This document shows positions 1 through 5,285 of a stretch of 11,028 nt of DNA, piece by piece. Below the pieces are notes generated by a model, which saw only the letters and a program-made list of their open reading frames with translations, was not told the DNA's origin and searched no databases. Made by a program: the position numbers and the translations under genes. The stretch comes from Caldifarciminota bacterium (lineage in GTDB: Bacteria; Hydrothermota; Tepidihabitantia; SM23-42), in the NCBI GenBank assembly GCA_023128195.1, contig JAGMEL010000273.1, positions 1-11,028 of the forward strand. Reading direction: 5' to 3'. How positions within the stretch are numbered: the first letter of the stretch is position 1; every line of letters starts with the position of its first letter.

Positions 1-468
1 AATAGTGTTCAGCATAGCATCTATTTTTATAGAATACTGATTATTATCCTGAATCAGTACCAAAGAAACAACACTCATTTTTACTGAACTCACGGCGGTC
101 TTTGCCTGTTCGAACTCAGTAAGAATTATCAGAGAATCTGAGCCAATAGAAACATGAAATCTGTTTTCGGCAGGATAAAATGTAATTGATTGATACAGCG
201 ATTTTTCAGCGATAGTTCTCACATTTTCCTCTGGGTCTTTTTCAAAAAGCCAACAACTGTAAAAAATCGCAACCTCTGAGCCGCTCATAATGATTTCATC
301 CAGCCCTTTGCTAAAACATTTTTTTAATGATGTTTCTATTATTACAGAGTCCTTTTCAATACTAATAACTATTGGTGTGAAACCCGGGCTTGATTTTGTT
401 AAAAGTACAAGCAAACCGATTATTGTACCGATTGCCTTGACCCCTAAGATTTTTAACAACAACGGCAT
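1..468 (-). CDS. DUF4390-like membrane-anchored protein, 5' part (runs off left edge)
   Basis: An uninterrupted minus-strand frame runs from an ATG at 468 to the window edge: 156 codons with no stop. The protein starts MPLLLKILGVKAIG. A hydrophobic stretch at about residues 8-23 looks like a signal anchor. An extracytoplasmic beta-rich region follows (TPIVISIEKDSVIIETSL, then DEIIMSGSEVAIFYS, then SLYQSITFYPAENRFHVSI, then a TEFEQAKTAVSSV helix). The order of a short N-terminal anchor, a strand pair, 'SG..V.I.Y' and 'Y....Y....F.V' resembles DUF4390 proteins, which are uncharacterised. The family call is from memory of its pattern and is moderate at best. The start is fixed by a perfect promoter that ends five bases before this ATG, with no Shine-Dalgarno site. 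A 63-codon frame at 362-553 on the same strand is a shadow of this gene. Confidence 0.72.
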   Translation of the reverse strand, partial: MPLLLKILGVKAIGTIIGLLVLLTKSSPGFTPIVISIEKDSVIIETSLKKCFSKGLDEIIMSGSEVAIFYSCWLFEKDPEENVRTIAEKSLYQSITFYPAENRFHVSIGSDSLIILTEFEQAKTAVSSVKMSVVSLVLIQDNNQYSIKIDAMLNTI

Positions 469-501
469 AAAAAATTATAGCCCAAACTAAAATGATGTCA
501 A
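469..501 (-). promoter_or_regulatory. Consensus promoter, leaderless start of the DUF4390-like gene
   Basis: On the minus strand, TTGACA (501-496), a 16-bp spacer and TATAAT (479-474) are followed by five T and then the ATG at 468. Transcription should begin at or next to the start codon. No Shine-Dalgarno site could fit in the space left. The layout is identical to the promoters of queF and the TPR gene. Confidence 0.85.
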
Positions 502-533
502 GCCAAATTGTGTGAGGTTTACCCACATTGTAG

Positions 534-553
534 TTGCTCAATTCATTGAGCAA
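534..553. repeat. 20-bp perfect-arm palindrome
   Basis: The arms TTGCTCAAT (534-542) and ATTGAGCAA (545-553) are perfect inverted repeats around a 2-bp centre. The site lies about 33 bp upstream of the -35 box of the DUF4390-like gene. The short centre fits a dimeric DNA-binding protein site better than an RNA hairpin. No T-run follows on either strand, so it is not an intrinsic terminator. Binding by a regulator is inference. The rest of 502-708 is AT-rich, and I see nothing else there. Confidence 0.45.
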
Positions 554-708
554 TGAAATATTAGCAAAAATATTAAAATGTCCGATAAATCAGACAACTA
601 CAGATGTAAATTTTTTGCACGAATAGATAATTTTATAAATAATCTGGGTTAAGATAATAACTATCAATTTTTGGCATTGAGGTTACATTTACGAAAACTG
701 AAATTATG

Positions 709-981
709 TCATTTATATACATCTCCTCTAAATCCTACTTCATGAACCTTTAATATTTTATTTTTATCGTCTATACTGAAAATTACCCTTATTTGTCCAA
801 TTTTCAACCTATAAAACCCTTTCCATTCTCCTTTCAATTTTCGTATATCTGCATATAAAGGATTCTTGTTATCTAACCAATCTCCAATATTTTTTATCTT
901 TCTCTTTACTAAATTTGAGGTTTTTATATTCAGTTTTTCTAAGACCTTTAAACTTTCTTTGCTAAATCTGTATTTAAACAT
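709..981 (-). CDS. RelE/ParE-family toxin of a type II toxin-antitoxin pair
   Basis: This is a 90-residue basic protein of the usual RelE length. It has an N-terminal helical half (MFKYRFSKESLKVLEKLN...) and the family's C-terminal beta core: RKLKGEWKGFYRLKIGQIRVIFSIDD, then VHEVGFRGDVYK. The R-x-x-x-G-x-x-R-V-I-F pattern and the terminal G-F-R-G-D-V-Y-K are typical of the 'VGHRGDIY' RelE subgroup, whose members generally cut mRNA on the ribosome. Whether this copy is active cannot be told from the sequence. It lies 73 bp downstream of the presumed antitoxin, not directly abutting it, because a truncated second copy of its own N-terminus sits in the gap. It has no Shine-Dalgarno site. A TATAAT five bases before the ATG hints at its own leaderless transcript. 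Confidence 0.85.
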   Translation of the reverse strand: MFKYRFSKESLKVLEKLNIKTSNLVKRKIKNIGDWLDNKNPLYADIRKLKGEWKGFYRLKIGQIRVIFSIDDKNKILKVHEVGFRGDVYK

Positions 982-986
982 ATTAT

Positions 987-992
987 ATTATA
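987..992 (-). promoter_or_regulatory. Possible internal -10 box of the toxin gene
   Basis: On the minus strand TATAAT (992-987) is followed by five bases and then the toxin ATG, the same -10-to-ATG spacing as in the consensus promoters of this window. The -35 position at 16-bp spacing (1014-1009) reads CCCCAA and is not a match. The region is very AT-rich, so chance is a real explanation. Confidence 0.3.
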
Positions 993-1053
993 ATGATTGT
1001 CGTCGATTTTGGGGAATTTTTAGACCTTGTTTGCTGAATTTGTATTTCCACAC
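988..1053 (-). pseudogene. Relic of a second RelE-type toxin start (21 codons)
   Basis: A GTG at 1053 begins one base after the antitoxin stop codon and opens a 21-codon frame, VWKYKFSKQGLKIPQNRRQSL. Its residues 2-12 (WKYKFSKQGLKI) align without gaps to residues 2-12 of the intact toxin (FKYRFSKESLKV). The matches are K, Y, F, S, K, L and K, with R/K, E/Q and V/I exchanges. The similarity then stops and the frame closes with TAA at 990-988. The position is where a toxin is expected in a tightly coupled TA operon, so this is probably the stub of an original or duplicated toxin gene. A coupling mini-ORF is an alternative. Confidence 0.6.
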
Positions 1054-1054
1054 T

Positions 1055-1255
1055 TTATAAATCTTGCTTCACGAATTTTTGATTTTTATACTTTTTCGGT
1101 GTTCCAAATAACTTTTTTATTTCCTCCATTTCTCCTTCTTCCACATAAGGAACAAGTTCCAATTTTAATCTCTGTAAATTTTCATCTAAAGCTTCTACTA
1201 CTGCTTTCTTAATCAATTTATATAACTTCTTTTCTGTCACCGAAGTTAAAGTCAT
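1055..1255 (-). CDS. Putative antitoxin partner of the RelE-type toxin
   Basis: This is a 66-residue, highly charged, helical protein: MTLTSVTEKKLYKLIKKAV, then ALDENLQRLKLELVPYVEEGEMEEIKKLFGTP, then a lysine-rich tail. The central 'L.RL.LEL.PYV...E..EI..L.G.P' pattern resembles the small antitoxins found directly upstream of RelE/ParE toxins, especially in thermophiles. I recognise it by pattern only, and it has no obvious ribbon-helix-helix or AbrB start. Antitoxins of this kind bind and neutralise the toxin and often repress the operon through an N-terminal DNA-binding part. Its ATG follows a strong AAAGGAGG (1266-1259) at unusually short spacing (3 bp). Its stop is one base from the GTG of the toxin relic. 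Confidence 0.65.
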   Translation of the reverse strand: MTLTSVTEKKLYKLIKKAVVEALDENLQRLKLELVPYVEEGEMEEIKKLFGTPKKYKNQKFVKQDL

Positions 1256-1258
1256 ATT

Positions 1259-1319
1259 CCTCCTTTGAATATTTCACTCTTTTATATAATAATTTTATCT
1301 ATTATTTATTAGAAGTCAA
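1259..1319 (-). promoter_or_regulatory. Promoter and Shine-Dalgarno site of the toxin-antitoxin operon
   Basis: On the minus strand, TTGACT (1319-1314), a 16-bp spacer and TAAAAT (1297-1292) form a good sigma-70-type promoter. It should give a leader of about 30 bases before the antitoxin ATG at 1255. The leader carries AAAGGAGG (1266-1259). It differs from the leaderless promoters of neighbouring genes in having both a leader and a ribosome binding site. Confidence 0.7.
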
Positions 1320-1324
1320 TGGTG

Positions 1325-1529
1325 TTATTCAGATTTTTTCTTTGAATCCCGGCAATCAATATAATAACCATCATAATCTAAAATTTTAAGAACAATTCGT
1401 TCAATGAGATTAAGTAAACCAAAATATTCCTTGATGTTTGTAACGATTATTTGCAAACCATTATCGTCTAAGGTATTCAATTTCTTGCTGTGTATCGGTT
1501 GACAAATTTTTAAATTTATATATACTCAC
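1325..1529 (-). pseudogene. Possible frameshifted remnant of a small gene
   Basis: A minus-strand frame from TTG at 1480 to TAA at 1325 gives 51 residues that look like real protein: LNTLDDNGLQIIVTN, then IKEYFGLLNLIERIV, then LKILDYDGYYIDC, ending in RDSKKKSE. In another frame just upstream, a GTG at 1529 gives VSIYKFKNLSTDTQQEIEYLRR before a stop at 1461. Joined by a one-base shift near 1465-1480 they would make a protein of about 70 residues. No family is recognised. The upstream half overlaps the ndk promoter on the other strand, which argues for a dead or chance frame. No ribosome binding site is seen. Confidence 0.3.
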
Positions 1530-1533
1530 AACC
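1499..1533 (+). promoter_or_regulatory. Promoter giving a leaderless ndk transcript
   Basis: TTGACA (1499-1504), a 16-bp spacer and TATACT (1521-1526) are followed by seven bases and the ndk ATG at 1534. The expected +1 falls on or beside the A of the start codon. No Shine-Dalgarno site is present. Confidence 0.75.
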
Positions 1534-1953
1534 ATGAATAGAACATTATTAATTATTAAACCTGATGCCGTGAAGAGAAATTTGATCGGCAATATTTTGA
1601 AGCAAATCCTTGATGCCGGATTTAAGATGCTTGGCATGAAAATGGTATGGCTCACCAGAGAACAGGGTGGAAAATTCTATGAGATCCATAAAGGAAAAGA
1701 TTTTTATGACTGGCTTACTAATTTTATCTCTTCCGGTCCGATTGTTGTCTGCTGTCTCAAACACCCTGAAGGTCCCAAGAAACTGCGCGAAGTCGTTGGT
1801 GCTACAGATCCAAAAAATGCAGCCCAGGGTACTGTTAGAAATCTTTATGGAACATCGGTTGGCGAAAATGTTGTCCATGCCTCGGCACCTGATGAAGATC
1901 CTGAAAGAGAAATAAAATTTTTCTTTGACGAGAAAGAAATGTTCGAATACTAA
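1534..1953 (+). CDS. ndk: Nucleoside diphosphate kinase
   Basis: A cytoplasmic enzyme that moves the terminal phosphate of a nucleoside triphosphate (usually ATP) to a nucleoside diphosphate through a phosphohistidine. At 139 residues it has normal bacterial length. Family landmarks are in place: N-terminal TLLIIKPDAVKRNLIG with Lys9, Tyr49, Arg85 in GPKKLREVVGATDP, Thr91, GTVR with Arg102, Asn112 and the catalytic His115 in NVVHAS. The usual N-x-x-H-G-S-D-S is here N-V-V-H-A-S-A-P with no change in length up to the conserved E-I, so two normally conserved positions differ (Gly to Ala, Asp to Ala). Catalysis should survive because the His, Asn, Lys and Arg remain. It appears to be monocistronic and leaderless. 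No terminator is clear; a palindromic repeat block starts right after it. Confidence 0.96.
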   Translation: MNRTLLIIKPDAVKRNLIGNILKQILDAGFKMLGMKMVWLTREQGGKFYEIHKGKDFYDWLTNFISSGPIVVCCLKHPEGPKKLREVVGATDPKNAAQGTVRNLYGTSVGENVVHASAPDEDPEREIKFFFDEKEMFEY

Positions 1954-1963
1954 CGATACAGAA

Positions 1964-2231
1964 GCAGTATCGCTACGCTCGCAGTATCATTTCATTCGCA
2001 GGAAGCGCAGTATCATCCCACACTTTTATCAAAAGTGCGGGATTCGCAAAAAATATCATCGGCGAACCCTGTTAGCTACCATTAAACAATCACAGTTACC
2101 TTCATTTCAATATATTTGCAGAATAGAATCAAGCCGAAGGCGATCCTGCGAGTCCCGAAGGGACGATACTGCAAATCCCGAATATCTTGTCGGGATGATC
2201 CTGCGAGTTCGCCTTAGGCGAACGATACTGC
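1964..2231. repeat. Mosaic of palindromic repeats with constant flanks and variable stems
   Basis: This fills the gap between ndk and the transglycosylase gene. On the plus strand the unit GATCCTGCGAG-palindrome-CGATACTGC occurs twice (2142-2172 and 2197-2231). The flanks are identical but the palindromes differ: TCCC-GAA-GGGA and TTCGCC-TTA-GGCGAA. Another palindrome (2175-2196, arms ATCCCGA/TCGGGAT) separates them, and GCC-GAA-GGC (2133-2141) precedes them. On the minus strand the same flanks GATACTGCGAG and CGATACTGC frame only CGTAG at 1964-1988. A third GATACTGC (2014-2007) adjoins a 13-bp stem with a 3-base loop (2015-2043). No T-run follows, so these are not standard terminators. A REP- or MITE-like family with clustered insertions is likely. 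The plus-strand frame through it (1925-2248) is not a gene. Confidence 0.8.
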
Positions 2232-2244
2232 ATTTAATTCCCTC

Positions 2245-2279
2245 TTGACGAATTTTTATTTCTGATTAAAATGTAATAT
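2245..2279 (+). promoter_or_regulatory. Promoter giving a leaderless transglycosylase transcript
   Basis: TTGACG (2245-2250), a 16-bp spacer and TAAAAT (2267-2272) are followed by seven bases and the ATG at 2280. No Shine-Dalgarno site precedes the start. The spacing matches the ndk promoter exactly. Confidence 0.65.
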
Positions 2280-4379
2280 ATGAAACTAAGTTTATTTGTA
2301 ATATTCCTGATTATGTCATGTCCCCGCCCGGGAATAAAAAAGATATCTGAACCGGATTATTTAAAAGAAGCACTGCGTAGTCACCAAGATAATCCCCTTT
2401 ATGCATATAATATGTTAAAAGATTCTGTAACAAGTGTTGAACATACGAATGAACGGGCTGAAATTTTAGTCAAAATATATATTGAACAGCGTGAATATGA
2501 ACGCGCTGCAGTACTGTTGGATAGTATTAGCTGGTCATTATACTTAACCCAGGATGAAACTAATATCATCTTACTGAAAACACAAAGATGGAATATGCTT
2601 GTCGAAAAAACCACGGATGATTTGTTAAAGGGAATCGCTTATTACCATCTCAATAAATACCCTCAGGCAATTGAATTTCTATCAAAACCCTTGAAACCGG
2701 ATGATTACCGAATGGTATATTTGGCAAAGGTTTACGAACATTTGGGTGATTTCGATAAAGCCCTTGGTGTATTGATTGCTATTGATACAGTAAGTACTTA
2801 TCTCTATTCTGATTATCAAAAGCTTTTATTCAATCTTCTTTTAAATCTTGAAGATTTGAATACTGTCCAAAAAGAACTTAAAAAATTAGAAAAAACAAAT
2901 TTACAAGAGTTTATATTACTCAAAATATTTGAAAAGAAAAAAGATAGAAAGAATTTAAAAAAGACAGCATGGAACCTGGTTAAAAAATATCCAGAGTCTG
3001 AAGGTGCATACTATTCTTTACAGTTGATAAAACCAAAAAATAAATCGAACCACAAATCATTCGGAAAAGTATATTATTATCATGGTGATTATAACTATGC
3101 TATCAAGCACTTCAAAAAATCGATTGCTGATAATGCAGTCAATTATTATATGGGTAGAATCTACTACAGCAGAAAAAATTACTCTGAATCCTTAAAGTAC
3201 TTTTCACGCAGTGATTGGTCAGCCGCATATTATTACCGCGGAAGAATCTATGAAAACCTTGATATATTCAGCAAGGCAATTGCGGTATACGATTCATTAT
3301 ATATATTCTACAGAGATTCAAAATATGCAAAACGCGGGTATAAACGTAAGGCATTTCTGCTGGAGGATATTGGTGATACACTAAGAGCAGTAGAAACATT
3401 CTTGGAGATTAATGATAAGAACACACGTTTCCGAGCGGCAATGCAGCTATTTAGAATCGGCGAGCTGGTGAAAGCAGATTCAATACTAAAAGTCAGCACA
3501 GACCCTGAATTTCTCTATTGGCGCATAAGGATCAAAGATCGGCTGGGCCAATCAACTGAGGATCTAAGAAATCATCTGGCTGACATGTTCCCGTTGTCCT
3601 ACTACAATCTGGTCCGAAATAGAAATGATCTCGTCTTTGATACCCTGGCTCTAGATGAATGGATGGGTAATTTTGCGGACAGCATAACCTCATTCAGTTA
3701 TAGTGACTCACAGCACATAGCAAAGGCGATTAGATACTTTAAACTCAATGAAATGAATTTCGGCATGAAGGAATTAGATATGGTTGAAGATAAAAGCCCC
3801 CAAGACCTTCTTCACCTGAGTAGACTTTGTGCCCAGTATGGTGCAGACCGGTATTCTATCCTCTTTAGTCTACGCGTGAAAAAAGCGGCGAAAAACAAGA
3901 ATATCATGGAGTGGCCCTACGAACTCTTCAAGTTGATGTACCCAGTCCGCTACACCTTCACGATTATGGACCAACATACTGATTTGGGCTTGTGCTTAGC
4001 AATGATCTGGCAAGAAAGTCTCTTCGACCCCGAGGCATTATCTCCAGCTAATGCAAGAGGATTAATGCAAATCATACCGCCCACAGCCCGAGCCATTGCG
4101 AGTGACCTCAAGGTTCAATCCTATTCACTTAATGATCCATCAGTATCAATCAGATTCGGCTGTTATTATTTTACAAAACTATTAAATGATTTCAACTCAG
4201 TACCATTATCCTTAGCCGGGTACAATGCCGGGCCTGTACGTGCAAAAAGATGGATAAGACAAGACCCTAATTACGAGATTGACGAATTTATCGAGTTAAT
4301 TCCTTATAATGAGACGAGAAATTACGTGAAGTCTATATTGAACCGCAGAATTATATATAAAAAACTCGTTGGTATATAA
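2280..4379 (+). CDS. Lipoprotein lytic murein transglycosylase with TPR-like N-terminal region and SLT domain
   Basis: A 699-residue protein that should cleave peptidoglycan glycan strands non-hydrolytically, forming 1,6-anhydro ends. It begins with a short lipoprotein signal (MKLSLFVIFLIMSC; lipobox I-M-S-C, acylation at Cys14), so it is probably membrane-anchored in the periplasm. Residues about 25-540 are helical repeats of TPR type (for example FGKVYYYHGDYNYAIKHFKKS near 261-281 and YYMGRIYYSRKNYSESLKYF near 289-308), resembling the superhelical part of Slt70. The C-terminal SLT domain (about 565-690) has all its landmarks: catalytic Glu579 in IWQESLFDPEALS, NARGLMQI (591-598), AGYNAGP (646-652) and IPYNETRNYV (674-683). 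It is convergent with lspA, with only 16 bp between the two stop codons. LspA is the peptidase that would remove its signal peptide. Confidence 0.93.
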   Translation: MKLSLFVIFLIMSCPRPGIKKISEPDYLKEALRSHQDNPLYAYNMLKDSVTSVEHTNERAEILVKIYIEQREYERAAVLLDSISWSLYLTQDETNIILLKTQRWNMLVEKTTDDLLKGIAYYHLNKYPQAIEFLSKPLKPDDYRMVYLAKVYEHLGDFDKALGVLIAIDTVSTYLYSDYQKLLFNLLLNLEDLNTVQKELKKLEKTNLQEFILLKIFEKKKDRKNLKKTAWNLVKKYPESEGAYYSLQLIKPKNKSNHKSFGKVYYYHGDYNYAIKHFKKSIADNAVNYYMGRIYYSRKNYSESLKYFSRSDWSAAYYYRGRIYENLDIFSKAIAVYDSLYIFYRDSKYAKRGYKRKAFLLEDIGDTLRAVETFLEINDKNTRFRAAMQLFRIGELVKADSILKVSTDPEFLYWRIRIKDRLGQSTEDLRNHLADMFPLSYYNLVRNRNDLVFDTLALDEWMGNFADSITSFSYSDSQHIAKAIRYFKLNEMNFGMKELDMVEDKSPQDLLHLSRLCAQYGADRYSILFSLRVKKAAKNKNIMEWPYELFKLMYPVRYTFTIMDQHTDLGLCLAMIWQESLFDPEALSPANARGLMQIIPPTARAIASDLKVQSYSLNDPSVSIRFGCYYFTKLLNDFNSVPLSLAGYNAGPVRAKRWIRQDPNYEIDEFIELIPYNETRNYVKSILNRRIIYKKLVGI

Positions 4380-4395
4380 TCTGATATCTCAAATA

Positions 4396-4881
4396 TTATG
4401 ACGTTTCCGAAGTTTTTTTCTTCTTGCAAAATAACTCTCGGCTAAGGAGAAATATTGCTCCTACTGTAATACATGCATCTGCAAAATTATACGTAAACCA
4501 ACGTAAATTACCTATTCCCATATCAATAAAATCTATTACATAATCCAACCTTACGCGGTCAAAAATATTGCCGAGTGCTCCACCAATGATAATACTGAAA
4601 ACTATTACACTGATTCTATCTTTAATCGATAAGCCAACATAAGTTAAAATAAAAATACCGATAATTGAAAAAATGTAGTACAAAATATTTGGTCCGAATG
4701 AAATACTAAAAACCCCATAGGGGTTATACGTAAGCTTAAAACGTAAAAAAGAGCCGATTACATTCGCCGGCGGGTCAAAAGGTGTCAGAAAATTTACTAT
4801 TAATAACTTTGAAATCTGGTCAATTAAAAGTGTTACTATAATAATTACAAAAAAAAGCCTTACATTCCTTTTCAGAATCAT
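4396..4881 (-). CDS. lspA: Lipoprotein signal peptidase (signal peptidase II)
   Basis: An integral membrane aspartyl peptidase that removes signal peptides from acylated prolipoproteins. At 161 residues it has normal length, with four hydrophobic segments (about 8-30, 65-85, 90-107 and 134-147). Family motifs are complete: LIDQISK (20-25), NPYGVFSI (53-60), GGALGNIFDRVRLDYVIDFID (100-120) with catalytic Asp117, and YNFADACI (131-138) with catalytic Asp135. It is the last gene of the TPR - DksA/TraR-like - lspA operon, 26 bp after the zinc-finger gene. A DksA/TraR-type gene next to lspA is a recurrent bacterial arrangement. No Shine-Dalgarno site is visible before the ATG, and the start was chosen because the family N-terminus fits. 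Confidence 0.95.
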   Translation of the reverse strand: MILKRNVRLFFVIIIVTLLIDQISKLLIVNFLTPFDPPANVIGSFLRFKLTYNPYGVFSISFGPNILYYIFSIIGIFILTYVGLSIKDRISVIVFSIIIGGALGNIFDRVRLDYVIDFIDMGIGNLRWFTYNFADACITVGAIFLLSRELFCKKKKTSETS

Positions 4882-4907
4882 TGAATTATATGATGTATAT
4901 TATTAAG

Positions 4908-5285
4908 CTATCTCTTTAATTCGTTAGAGCACTTAATACACAATCTTGCCTGAGGTATAAACTTCAGTCGTCTTTTACCAATTGCCTTATAACAATTTTC
5001 GCAAAATCCATACTTATCGTGATTAATTTTCTGCAAAGCCATATCTATCTCAGAAAGTGCTTCACTGCGTGATGAAAGAATCTGAGAAGTTACCTCCCGC
5101 CTCTCTGTTTCAGTACCCTGATCTGCCATATGATTAGAATAGGCAGAAAGATCACCCGACGTTTCAAGCTGTGTTTTTGCTATTTGCTCGCCTTCGTACT
5201 CTAATTCTTTTAGAAGTTTTTTCCTTTCCTCAATCAATCTTTTTTCAAACTGCCTTAGTTCTGACTTCTTCATTTTTTTTGTCAT
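4908..5285 (-). CDS. DksA/TraR-family zinc-finger protein
   Basis: A 125-residue protein with an N-terminal coiled coil (about 8-90, EKRLIEERKKLLKELEYEGEQ onward). A C4 zinc finger follows at the C-terminus: Cys95-x2-Cys98-x17-Cys116-x2-Cys119, in GFCENCYKAIGKRRL and ARLCIKCS. Family members bind RNA polymerase through the secondary channel, and some act with ppGpp to retune transcription. Here the tip region reads SAYSNHMADQGTETERRE, which is the type seen in the many DksA-like proteins outside Proteobacteria. Classical DksA activity should therefore not be assumed. Its ATG overlaps the stop of the upstream TPR gene by four bases (ATGA). It is preceded by AAAGGAG at 8-bp spacing, so it is both coupled and Shine-Dalgarno-led. 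Confidence 0.9.
   Translation of the reverse strand: MTKKMKKSELRQFEKRLIEERKKLLKELEYEGEQIAKTQLETSGDLSAYSNHMADQGTETERREVTSQILSSRSEALSEIDMALQKINHDKYGFCENCYKAIGKRRLKFIPQARLCIKCSNELKR

Noticed and set aside
1549..1878. A 109-codon minus-strand frame inside ndk
   Set aside because: Antisense shadow of a well-recognised gene, with no family resemblance and no start signal.
2015..2043. Intrinsic terminator for ndk
   Set aside because: The stem is good but is followed by TCGCAAAAAA on the plus strand, with no T-run. On the minus strand the Ts precede the stem.
1925..2248. A 107-codon plus-strand frame overlapping the end of ndk
   Set aside because: It is a read-through of the palindromic repeat block. 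The peptide is Arg/Ser-rich with repeated 'DDT' and 'ILRVRLRR' phrases created by the repeats, with no start signal and no family.
4882..4912. TATAAT just upstream of lspA as another leaderless promoter
   Set aside because: Only three bases separate it from the ATG and the -35 position reads GATAGC. It lies in AT-rich DNA inside an operon, so it does not meet the rule seen elsewhere.
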